Of a DNA stretch of 64,000 nucleotides, positions 1 to 6,999 are shown piece by piece. Where the stretch lies: NCBI RefSeq assembly GCF_014653175.1, contig NZ_BNAG01000001.1, forward strand, positions 124,001-188,000, given 5' to 3'. Each line of letters opens with the position of its first letter. Position 1 is the first letter of the stretch. A program made the position numbers and the translations under genes. A model generated the notes under the pieces. That model saw only the letters and a program-made list of their open reading frames with translations, did not search any database and was not told the DNA's origin. This stretch comes from Roseivirga thermotolerans. GTDB lineage: Bacteria; Bacteroidota; Bacteroidia; Cytophagales; Cyclobacteriaceae.

Positions 1-17
1 AAGAAATTCTCGAGTGC

Positions 18-701
18 GTGTTGATGGTTACTTACTGCAATTATGTTGTAATGCTTGAAGTTCGTCATTCGGTTTGGCCTTATGAATATATGGCTTTCTC
101 ACGTAGAATAGGAGAATTATGGGAACCATTTTGCAAATTAGCTTTTGAGTACCCCATAAACGATTTAGAGCTTTTTGTTCCACCTTTATTTGCTGATGTA
201 AAAAAGCAATTAGCTGATGAAATTGAAGATTTCATTAACGGATTGAATCTCACGAATGAAGAAAAGGAGCAACTAATCAAATACTACAACAAAGTTTGGA
301 GTTTGGTAATGTCTGGAGAAATTCAACTTGAACTTGATTTACATTTCATATTTGAAGGCAAAAAATATGTTGTGGATTTTAAAAGTGGATTTGGCTCAAA
401 TGAAAAAGGAAATACGAATAGACTATTATTAGTTGCAAGTATCTACCACAACCTTGAAGATAATTACGAACCGTTAATCTTCGTGAGAGCGTCAGAAAAC
501 AACAATTACTTTAACACATTGAAAAACTCTGGAATTTGGAGTGCCTTTTCAGGTTCAGAAACCTATGACGAACTTCATAAATATTCAGGATTTGACATTC
601 GCTCTTGGATTAACCAAAATGTGAATTGGGCAGAAGATTTAGATGATGACTTTGTAGAGCATTTAGAGTCTAACGATTTAACACAATATTTAACTTGGTA
701 A
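18..701 (+). CDS. Putative type II restriction endonuclease (possibly 5' partial)
   Basis: It reads as the nuclease partner of the methyltransferase that follows. A PD-(D/E)XK-like arrangement is visible: Asp107 in LELDLHF, then a hydrophobic strand ending in Asp120-Phe-Lys122 (VVDFKSGF). No other domain is recognisable. The frame is open back to base 3 without a stop, so the GTG at 18 is only the first possible start inside the window and the real N-terminus may lie upstream. The stop is one base from the next ATG, so the two genes are very likely co-transcribed. Composition is far more AT-rich than the chromosome to the right, which suggests acquired DNA. Nuclease function is inferred from the motif and the partner; an R-M accessory protein is the alternative. 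Confidence 0.6.
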   Translation: MLMVTYCNYVVMLEVRHSVWPYEYMAFSRRIGELWEPFCKLAFEYPINDLELFVPPLFADVKKQLADEIEDFINGLNLTNEEKEQLIKYYNKVWSLVMSGEIQLELDLHFIFEGKKYVVDFKSGFGSNEKGNTNRLLLVASIYHNLEDNYEPLIFVRASENNNYFNTLKNSGIWSAFSGSETYDELHKYSGFDIRSWINQNVNWAEDLDDDFVEHLESNDLTQYLTW

Positions 702-702
702 T

Positions 703-2205
703 ATGATAAGCGAGCAAAGAATATTTCAAGCATACTACACAAAGTCAGAGCCAATAGTGTCTTATATGGTTGATTTGTTAGACCTTAATGGTACAGAAAC
801 CATTTTTGAACCTTGTGCTGGAGACGGAGTTTTTTTAGACTCTATTTTGAGTAAATATGAAACAGTAAAAGTTGATGCTTTTGAACTTAATCTTTCTGCT
901 TACAATAAATTAAAAAATAAATATTCTGATTTAGAAAATGTTTCAATAAAACAAACAGACACGTTAACCGATTTGGATTTGGAATTTCTATGTTCAATGG
1001 GCGGGAAATATGATGCTGTAATTGCAAATCCACCATACGGAGCTTGGAGAAACACCGAAGATAAAGCCTCTTTAAAAAGAAGATTTAATGGTTTTTATGC
1101 CAAAGAAAGCTACTCACTATTCTTATACAGAAGTATTGAAGCATTAAATGAAGGTGGTAAGCTTGTTTTCATTATTCCCGATACTTATCTAAACTTAAAT
1201 ATGCACAAGGATATTCGAAAATATATCCTTACAAACACCAAGATTAAAGAAATCTCATTGTTCCCTTCTTCATATTTCCCAGGAGTAAATTTTGGTTATG
1301 CTAACTTATCAATTATTGCTTTGGAAAAATGCAGTAATTATTCTTCAAACCTGAACAATTCATTCAATATCTACAAGGGCTTTAAATCGGTTGAAGAACT
1401 TGGAAAAAATGAATTGCAACATTTAACGAAGTTGAATTTCAAACAAGAAAATGTTTTAAATAATGATGGTCATATTTTTTTAACAAGTAAAAATCAAAAT
1501 GTTTCTGATACAATTAGAAAGGCTAAATTAACTATCGGAGATATTTGTGATTGTGCTACAGGATTTTATTCAGGTAATGACAAAGACAGATTGAAAGTTT
1601 TAAGCAAGTCAATCAGAAACTCAAAAAGATATGAAGAAGTTGATAAGACCAAAATAACTTATGACTGTAGCTCAAGACCGTTAAATGGGATTGAAACAGA
1701 AAAGGTATATGTTCCAATTGTTAAAGGCGGTAATGTAAAATATTTCAAAGCAGACAATTGGTTTATGGAATGGTCAAAGGAGATTGTCGACTTCTACAAA
1801 AAGGACAAAAAAGCACGTTATCAAAATTCGTCATATTATTTCCGAAAAGGAATAGCAGTACCAATGGTAAGTTCAAGTTCAATAACTGGAGCGATAATAG
1901 AAAACCGACTTTTTGACCAATCAATTGTTGGAATTTTCCCTAAAAATGAAGAATTGATTTATTATTTGTTAGCATTTTTCAATTCACCAACTTGTAATAA
2001 ATTAATTAGGACAATTAATCCTTCAACAAATAATTCTTCTAACTACATAAAGAAAATTCCATTCTTAGAACCTACACCAGAGCAAGAGAGAATAATTACA
2101 GAAAACATAAAGCAGATAATTGAACAAGTCAAACTTTCAGGCAACTATGATTCAGACCTTGAAAATGAGAACAACAAATTAATAAATGAACTGTACGGAT
2201 TTTAG
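703..2205 (+). CDS. N6-adenine DNA methyltransferase of a restriction-modification system
   Basis: A class I SAM-dependent methyltransferase that would protect host DNA from the upstream nuclease. The N-terminal half carries the SAM-binding motif I (EPCAGDGVFLD, near residues 37-47) and the adenine-specific catalytic motif IV NPPY at residues 109-112, the order seen in the gamma/TaqI-like class. The C-terminal half (about 260-500) has the variable target-recognition look of type II and IIG enzymes, with a late EQERI-type segment common in such proteins. At 500 residues it matches stand-alone M.TaqI-like enzymes. The start lies one base after the upstream stop. Recognition sequence cannot be read. 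AT-rich like its partner. Confidence 0.9.
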   Translation: MISEQRIFQAYYTKSEPIVSYMVDLLDLNGTETIFEPCAGDGVFLDSILSKYETVKVDAFELNLSAYNKLKNKYSDLENVSIKQTDTLTDLDLEFLCSMGGKYDAVIANPPYGAWRNTEDKASLKRRFNGFYAKESYSLFLYRSIEALNEGGKLVFIIPDTYLNLNMHKDIRKYILTNTKIKEISLFPSSYFPGVNFGYANLSIIALEKCSNYSSNLNNSFNIYKGFKSVEELGKNELQHLTKLNFKQENVLNNDGHIFLTSKNQNVSDTIRKAKLTIGDICDCATGFYSGNDKDRLKVLSKSIRNSKRYEEVDKTKITYDCSSRPLNGIETEKVYVPIVKGGNVKYFKADNWFMEWSKEIVDFYKKDKKARYQNSSYYFRKGIAVPMVSSSSITGAIIENRLFDQSIVGIFPKNEELIYYLLAFFNSPTCNKLIRTINPSTNNSSNYIKKIPFLEPTPEQERIITENIKQIIEQVKLSGNYDSDLENENNKLINELYGF

Positions 2206-2299
2206 CCAACGCAAAGTTCAAGCACATTGCAATCCTCGTTCCTGCGGTTGCAAAGAGCTTTTACGCCAACGCTGACGGACTAGAAAAAAGAAAGCCAGC

Positions 2300-2430
2300 A
2301 GGTAACAATGTATATAAAAAATAGGCGAAATAGTAGTAAAATCAAGGGTTTTAGCTCGTATCAAAGTTCGGGTTTAACTGAAAGTTTGGTGCTTGGAAAT
2401 CGCCTACTTTTCATATACTAAACGTTGGCA
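2300..2430 (+). repeat. attC-like site 1 (integron-type cassette junction)
   Basis: An imperfect palindrome bounded by AGGTAAC (2300-2306) and GTTGGCA (2424-2430). The inner arms are 19 bases each, 2310-2328 and 2400-2418, identical to each other's reverse complement at 17 of 19 positions. Both mismatches put A on the left arm opposite C on the right arm, so they become T-G wobbles if the bottom strand folds, as integron attC sites do. The right box is complementary to the box at the end of the next cassette (2879). Bases 2206-2299, before this site, contain two copies of GCCAACGC but no gene. An attC identity is inferred from architecture; no integrase is in the window. Confidence 0.72.
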
Positions 2431-2443
2431 TTAATTAAAAAAC

Positions 2444-2878
2444 ATGAGAAATCAACTACTATTTACTTGTACCCTTTTTGGACTACTTTCTTGCTCGACA
2501 ACGAAAAAAATTTCTAAGGATACTAAACAAACATTATTAGATGATAATACTTTCTTGATTACTGAAATATCTTCTGACCCTTCATATGGACTTACTCCAA
2601 AAAATCCTATTGAAGTTGGCAGTGAAGATAGTGGGCCTAAAAATGAACGAAGATTTCTAAACGCATTAACTGGACCAAACGGAGAAGCAATTTCATATTA
2701 TAGATCTGGCAGTTGTTGTCCAGTTAAAAGTGATAAAGCAATATATGGCAATAAGGTTATGCTTGATAAATATAGGGTGACATGGGAAGGATCTCAGGAC
2801 ACTATTTCAATTTATATAAACATGTATGATTCAGGAGAACTTAAGGCTCCTAAAGGATTTGGAATAAAGAAAAACTAA
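2444..2878 (+). CDS. Cassette-borne lipoprotein of unknown function
   Basis: A 144-residue protein with a lipoprotein signal: a short basic start, a hydrophobic stretch and lipobox LLSC with Cys17, so it should be lipid-anchored in an envelope membrane. The mature part is hydrophilic and has a CC pair near residue 86 (GSCCP). No family is recognised. The gene sits alone between two attC-like boxes: GTTGGCATTA begins 20 bases before the ATG, and the stop codon TAA runs into the complementary TAATGCCAA. This is the compact one-gene layout of an integron cassette. No clear ribosome-binding site is visible, which is normal in Bacteroidota. Confidence 0.75.
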   Translation: MRNQLLFTCTLFGLLSCSTTKKISKDTKQTLLDDNTFLITEISSDPSYGLTPKNPIEVGSEDSGPKNERRFLNALTGPNGEAISYYRSGSCCPVKSDKAIYGNKVMLDKYRVTWEGSQDTISIYINMYDSGELKAPKGFGIKKN

Positions 2879-2883
2879 TGCCA

Positions 2884-3884
2884 ATCGAGTAGACGGCCGT
2901 GAGCCATAAGCCCACGGTGCGCCTCTCACACCACCAAGCGTACGGGTCTCGTACTTGGCGGTTCATTGAATTTGAGGTTTGAGTTTCAAGTAGTAATCCA
3001 TCATACTTTCATAACCTTTCTTCCTAAGTCGTGATAAGGTGATCGTAGTACCCAAGATGGGGCTTTGGGCTACAGCCCAGCCTCCCATTCTAGTTCTACT
3101 CCAAGCGTATGCCTGACCTTGGTTCACTCCTAGTCTAATAAGGTTTTTACGCTTCCTTTCCAGCTTTTTCTCCCGATAGCTATCGGGACCAAATGCAGTA
3201 TCGAAGCCGGTTTCGAAGCCACTCATCGAGCTGTTTGAGTTTATGATGAATACTTGCCAAACGGTAGTTATTCACCCAGCCCATCCATATCTCTTTGAGT
3301 TTTTGCAATCGCTCTCTAAAACTGTAAGGCATCGTTTTCTTGGTTGCTGCTTTCAATTTGCGCTTAAGGCTTTCCCAACCTCCCTTCTTCACTATCAACT
3401 GGTATTTGCCTCTTTCCCCTTTCTTATAGGTCGGCACAAAACCGTGGCCTAAAAACTCAAAATTGTTGGCTAACTGCTTGCTGAAGCCCTCTGTCTTTAT
3501 CATTGAGGTGACAGCTCGTTTCCCGATCCGTACTATGGCCTCTGCTGACTTCCTGACAGAGTTTACTCTCGTCAGGATCTCCCCAGGTAAGGACATATTC
3601 CTTCCCCCAATATCCACTGGATCTACTACACAGGTGCTTTATAGTTTCCTACCACTTAGGACGTCAGTATGATGTGCTACCTCATCCCACCTGTAAAGCC
3701 TCTGTATCCAGTTCCTGTTCGTTGGAACCGGGGTTTGCAGTCTCACTTCCTTCAGCGTGAACCTCACGGTAAACCACTTTGCGACTTGCTAGTGCTTCGG
3801 GACACGACTCCCGCACACAAGGGACTTACACCCTCTGGAATAATTTGGTATCTTAGATACCAGATGCCCATGCTGGGCAAACAC
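2884..3884 (-). mobile_element. Degenerate group IIC intron inserted in an attC-like site
   Basis: Read on the minus strand, the element begins GTGTTTGCCCAGCATGGGC (from 3884 down), a group II 5' end, and runs through a structured RNA segment to an ORF remnant. It ends in domain V (2930-2964) and domain VI with a 3' end ...CTACTCGAT near 2884. Domain V shows the triad CGC (plus-strand 2958-2960) pairing with GTG, the G-U form known for group IIC introns, rather than AGC. It lies antisense to the cassette gene and interrupts the TGCCAA box, as described for class C-attC introns. At about 1.0 kb it is half the length of a full intron because the RT core is missing, so it could splice or move only with a maturase in trans. 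Confidence 0.82.
2963..3490 (-). pseudogene. ltrA: Group II intron reverse transcriptase/maturase remnant
   Basis: Only the C-terminal third of an intron-encoded RT/maturase survives: the maturase (X) segment (FLGHGFVPTYKKG ... PYSFRERLQKLKE ... LRNRLRYCIW) and the conserved tail (NLIRLGVNQGQAYAWSRTR, MGGWAVAQSPILGTTI). RT blocks 0-7 with the YADD site are absent: the intron 5' RNA segment joins the thumb/X coding region near 3480-3490. The two parts lie in different frames, and the break is at the 18-base perfect palindrome TCCCGATAGCTATCGGGA (3171-3188). The stop codon (2963-2965) lies at the start of domain V. No active enzyme can be made. Confidence 0.88.
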
Positions 3885-3998
3885 ATTGCGTATAAGCAAT
3901 AGCAGGTTCAGTGCTATTTTGAAACGTAAAACTATAAATCAAAGGTCACAGTTTAGTGGGTTAAAATCCGCTACTGCTCATACACGAGACCGTTGGCA
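3885..3998 (+). repeat. attC-like site 2, main part (left box at 2879-2884 split off by the intron)
   Basis: Without the intron, TGCCAA (2879-2884) would be joined to 3885. The site then has arms 3890-3905 and 3968-3983, which match as inverted repeats at 13 of 16 positions. All three mismatches are A on the left opposite C on the right, which become T-G wobbles on the bottom strand. It ends in the box GTTGGCA (3992-3998). The intron insertion point lies exactly at the left box, TGCCA/A. The box is 18 bases from the next ATG. Confidence 0.7.
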
Positions 3999-4009
3999 AG
4001 CATCCCAGA

Positions 4010-4423
4010 ATGGAATTAGATTATTTACTTTTAGGAATAGCTCTTTCTCTTGGAATAAACTTTGGGCTTTTATACACTCGAAAGTATAAGTGGAATTCTG
4101 ATGCTCTTAGGTGGTCATTAACAGTTATCCTTTTAATCTTAGGTTTTCTTGGGTTATTAGGAATAATAGAAAATGACTCTCCTAACTTTTCTTATTTTTC
4201 TTGGTGTTTAATTACACCGTTCATCTACAATGTTTTCGACTGGACATTTAAAAAGATAAGTATTAAAAGAAATAAAAGAGATTTTTATCTCTGGCTTCAG
4301 GGCTCAAACGAGATTGATGACACTATTGATGGTAAGAACCCACATGTAAATAGTATAGACAAACTATTCTCATTAATACTTTTAATCATAATTATAAGTT
4401 TGCCACTAATGGGAATGACTTAA
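4010..4423 (+). CDS. Cassette-borne integral membrane protein of unknown function
   Basis: A 137-residue protein with about four predicted membrane segments: residues 4-22, 34-54, 62-80 and a final one near 118-135 (LFSLILLIIIISLPLMG). A basic cytoplasmic-type loop (KKISIKRNKRD) lies between segments 3 and 4. No family is recognised. It is the only gene of its cassette: the cassette opens with GTTGGCAAGC and closes, two bases after the stop codon, with the perfect 10-base complement GCTTGCCAAC. Transcription probably depends on a promoter further upstream, since none is evident inside the cassette. Confidence 0.72.
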   Translation: MELDYLLLGIALSLGINFGLLYTRKYKWNSDALRWSLTVILLILGFLGLLGIIENDSPNFSYFSWCLITPFIYNVFDWTFKKISIKRNKRDFYLWLQGSNEIDDTIDGKNPHVNSIDKLFSLILLIIIISLPLMGMT

Positions 4424-4425
4424 AC

Positions 4426-4672
4426 GCTTGCCAACAAAACCTAAAGTGCAGTACCTCATAAAGTTTCGATTTTCAAAAGACCACTTAAACTAAGCCTTGC
4501 CGCAAAGCCTCGTGGGTGAGCTATGGCTGTATAAGTATCGGTATAGGCCAATCTTGATACTATATCGCGTGGGCGTTCTTTCCTGCTTCTATACTTTCTC
4601 GGACTTTGCTATATTTCGTTATATCAAACAAAACACGAAAGCGGCAGCCGCACACTAGCCAGACCGTTACCA
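4426..4672 (+). repeat. attC-like site 3
   Basis: The left box GCTTGCCAAC (4426-4435) and right box GTTACCA (4666-4672) bound a long imperfect palindrome. The inner arms CTAAAGTGCAG (4441-4451) and CCGCACACTAG (4648-4658) pair, with two of three mismatches of the A-opposite-C kind. The left box is complementary to the previous cassette's start and the right box starts a new box type (ACC instead of GGC). The stretch TAGCCAGACCGTTAC before and in the right box recurs in site 4. At about 245 bases it is longer than most known attC sites. Confidence 0.65.
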
Positions 4673-4692
4673 GCAATTAAAGCTAATCTAAG

Positions 4693-5412
4693 ATGAATAA
4701 ACTATCCTCTATCTTTCTCCTATTCGTTGTGGTTGGGTGTACGTTTTCACAGCCCGAAGAGAATTCTCTTAGAATAATAGAACTTAAAAATGAAATTGAT
4801 CAGAGGAACAAGATAATTGATTCACTAGAGCTGGAAATTGAAAGACATGATTTAAGCTATAGCAAAGAAATTGGAAGTCAATACTCTAGTAATGAAGAGG
4901 TATTATGGTATGCTTTTAAACCAAACACTGAACACAACATCGTAAAACTGAGTAATGGTGAATCAATAAACATTGATGAAATTGAACTCAGCGATTCTGT
5001 AGATACCAAATATCGCTTTGATCATGCTGCGATCATCTCACAGATTAAAGATTTGAGACTTGATAACCTCCTATCAAATTTTGTCGAAACTAGGGACATT
5101 TATCATGAGAGTGATAAGTATGGCCCTATGGCTGATAATCTGACTTATTATGTTAGGGTTTTAGTCGTATGTGAAGAACCAGGATTACCCATAGAAACTG
5201 AAAATTGTACTAGTAATATTTATATACTAGTTGAACCCACCGAACTTGGATTCGAAAATAATCTTTTCAGAATTTCTAGACTCTACAGGGCTAAAATTAA
5301 AAAGCTTGAGGATAGCAAAGACGGTATTATTCTCACATTGGAACACAGTAAATTTCCCCCCAAAGATTTGAAAGTTTTGATCAAGCCTCAACTTGTGAAA
5401 TTCATCAAATAA
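4693..5412 (+). CDS. Cassette-borne lipoprotein with coiled-coil segment, unknown function
   Basis: A 239-residue protein. It has a lipoprotein signal with lipobox VVGC (Cys16), then a short charged heptad-like stretch (about residues 25-52, RIIELKNEIDQRNKIIDSLE) likely to form a coiled coil, and a mixed alpha/beta body without a recognised domain. Two cysteines lie near residue 160-175 (VCEEPG, ENCTS). Predicted location is an envelope membrane, with the body in the periplasm or at the surface. It is the single gene of its cassette, between GTTACCAGC at 4666 and GCTGTTAAC at 5415, which are complementary at 8 of 9 positions. Strongly AT-rich. Confidence 0.75.
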   Translation: MNKLSSIFLLFVVVGCTFSQPEENSLRIIELKNEIDQRNKIIDSLELEIERHDLSYSKEIGSQYSSNEEVLWYAFKPNTEHNIVKLSNGESINIDEIELSDSVDTKYRFDHAAIISQIKDLRLDNLLSNFVETRDIYHESDKYGPMADNLTYYVRVLVVCEEPGLPIETENCTSNIYILVEPTELGFENNLFRISRLYRAKIKKLEDSKDGIILTLEHSKFPPKDLKVLIKPQLVKFIK

Positions 5413-5414
5413 AA

Positions 5415-5605
5415 GCTGTTAACATTACCTATACGCAATGCAGTTGAAGTGGTGTCGAAACTTCTCCGCTTCCACCCCACCAAAGCTGCGCTTTTGCATT
5501 TATGAAAATGAAATATAACTTAAACCACAGCTTTGGCTACCGAACGTGCGTGATTCAAAACTATCGCTTTTGAATCACGCACTGCGCATAGCCAGACCGT
5601 TACAT
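5415..5605 (+). repeat. attC-like site 4
   Basis: The left box is GCTGTTAAC (5415-5423), the right box GTTACAT (5599-5605). Arms CTATACGCAATGC (5429-5441) and GCACTGCGCATAG (5579-5591) match as inverted repeats at 11 of 13 positions; both mismatches are A opposite C, hence bottom-strand wobbles. Inside is a second perfect hairpin, 15-base arms 5546-5560 and 5568-5582 with a 7-base loop. The same TAGCCAGACCGTTAC string as in site 3 covers the right end. Confidence 0.68.
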
Positions 5606-5625
5606 GTCAGTTATGCCTCGATCAT

Positions 5626-6141
5626 ATGAAAGCAATAATTTCAAAAGAACTATTTAAAAAGGAACCGAAAAAGATAATTCGAACGGTCGGACTATCCTAT
5701 GCAGGAATTGGAGCGTGGTGCTTCTTCGGACTAACACTGATGAACTCGACTATGAACAACTTCCCTGAAGAAGAGGAATTTGACGGATTCAACAGAACCT
5801 CCGAGATACTCCAGAACATCTGGACAACTTACATGCCGCTGCTGATCATGATTGGACTGAGCATGGTTGCTTTTTCATTTGCCCTTGAACGACTTAAAGA
5901 ACAACGAATAGCAATTCAAACTGGAATTTTGATGGCGTGTACAATCTGGGTAATTGCTTACTCAATAGCCAGCATCCCCTATCTTGAATCATTTCGGTCA
6001 ATCTCACCTGAACAGGAGGGTGTATTTAACGGACTAACTTACATTTTCGCAATATTTGGATTTGGTGCTGTATTCACACTAATGACAATCCCTAATTACA
6101 AAGTACTCCAGAAACTGAAAGCGGAGAATACCGCCATGTAA
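5626..6141 (+). CDS. Cassette-borne four-helix membrane protein of unknown function
   Basis: A 171-residue protein with four likely membrane segments (about residues 22-40, 62-83, 97-118 and 135-158) and a short acidic loop (FPEEEEFDGF) after the first. No family is recognised. The stop codon lies inside the closing box: CATGTAAC (6135-6142) is the exact complement of GTTACATG that opens this cassette at 5599. Composition is a little less AT-rich than the neighbouring cassettes, as expected if cassettes come from different sources. Confidence 0.75.
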   Translation: MKAIISKELFKKEPKKIIRTVGLSYAGIGAWCFFGLTLMNSTMNNFPEEEEFDGFNRTSEILQNIWTTYMPLLIMIGLSMVAFSFALERLKEQRIAIQTGILMACTIWVIAYSIASIPYLESFRSISPEQEGVFNGLTYIFAIFGFGAVFTLMTIPNYKVLQKLKAENTAM

Positions 6142-6365
6142 CAAACGATATTGCGCATGGCCTTACTTAGTCATCTGCAAAGTTCCTACCAAACACTCCA
6201 CTTATTTACCAAGGAACAATTGCGTTTTCCACCCCATTATGCTTGCAGGGGTTCTTTATCATTCTAATGCAGGGGCTATTTGATACTTTGCCTGTTTCGA
6301 TAGATTCGTTAGTTTAACCCTATGCTTGGCCCTCTTCCATTGTGCCGTGCATAGAGTAGTTGACA
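6135..6365 (+). repeat. Possible attC-like site 5, right end of the array
   Basis: The left box CATGTAAC (6135-6142) clearly closes the preceding cassette. The right end is less certain: a box-like GTTGACA occurs at 6359-6365, five bases from the next ATG, and the flanking arms (near 6152-6161 and 6342-6353) pair only with several wobbles. No complementary TGTCAAC was found after the next gene, so either the array ends here or the last cassette has lost its 3' end. Confidence 0.45.
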
Positions 6366-6369
6366 AAAA

Positions 6370-6828
6370 ATGAAACAAAATAAGAAGCCGCTTTATAGAA
6401 AAGTCAATACGCGTGCGCGGGGTGTTCCCCATAAATTTGGTAACGATTTTAAACACACTAGAAGCAAGAAAAAGGAAACCACGGGGCAAGTTCGAGGATC
6501 CATGCGCGGCAAAACTCAAAGAGGACTAGATTATACACCACTCTTTCAATTTCTTATTTCTAAAGTTGGCAAAAACTGGGACGAAGTTCATCAAGAAGCC
6601 GTTTCCCGCTTGGATAAGCCCGACCCCATTTTCTGGGTGGTAGCCTTAAACCAAAAGGATAAGAAAGACTTTGTTAGGGTAGGCGAAAGCACCTACTTTT
6701 CAGGACTGTACGTAGACCACAGCAATACACTCCAGCTCACCAACCCTGGCTTAAAAGCCAAAAATATGATACCCTTCTGTGAATGCTGTACACACACTCT
6801 GAATGGAAAAGTGTTTGGCACAGAATAA
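6370..6828 (+). CDS. Basic protein of unknown function beside the cassette array
   Basis: A 152-residue soluble protein. The first 60 residues are very basic (many Lys/Arg, e.g. TRSKKKETTGQVRG), suggesting nucleic-acid or ribosome binding. The rest looks like a compact domain ending in a cysteine cluster (FCECCTHTLNG, about residues 136-146) that could bind metal. No signal peptide or membrane segment. No family is recognised with confidence. It follows a box-like GTTGACA by five bases, so it may be the last cassette or the first resident gene. The next gene starts 171 bases later; the gap shows nothing clear. Confidence 0.65.
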   Translation: MKQNKKPLYRKVNTRARGVPHKFGNDFKHTRSKKKETTGQVRGSMRGKTQRGLDYTPLFQFLISKVGKNWDEVHQEAVSRLDKPDPIFWVVALNQKDKKDFVRVGESTYFSGLYVDHSNTLQLTNPGLKAKNMIPFCECCTHTLNGKVFGTE

Positions 6829-6999
6829 AAAGCCTTACACTATTTTTTTGAGAGGCATGCAGTCCATCCCACCCCAATAATTCATCCATAGAAATCCTAA
6901 ACAGCCACCACTAAACCCACTTACACAACCCTTATAACTCACTGATAACCATTTACATAAAACCAAAAAAGGCAATATAAACCCTCCGTTAGCTGACCT

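Noticed and set aside
3243..3902. Several short plus-strand frames
   Set aside because: They lie inside the group II intron, antisense to its RNA and maturase remnant.
2300..6365. A CRISPR array as explanation for the spaced repeats
   Set aside because: The repeats are far apart, enclose whole genes and differ in sequence while keeping paired ends; no cas genes are present.
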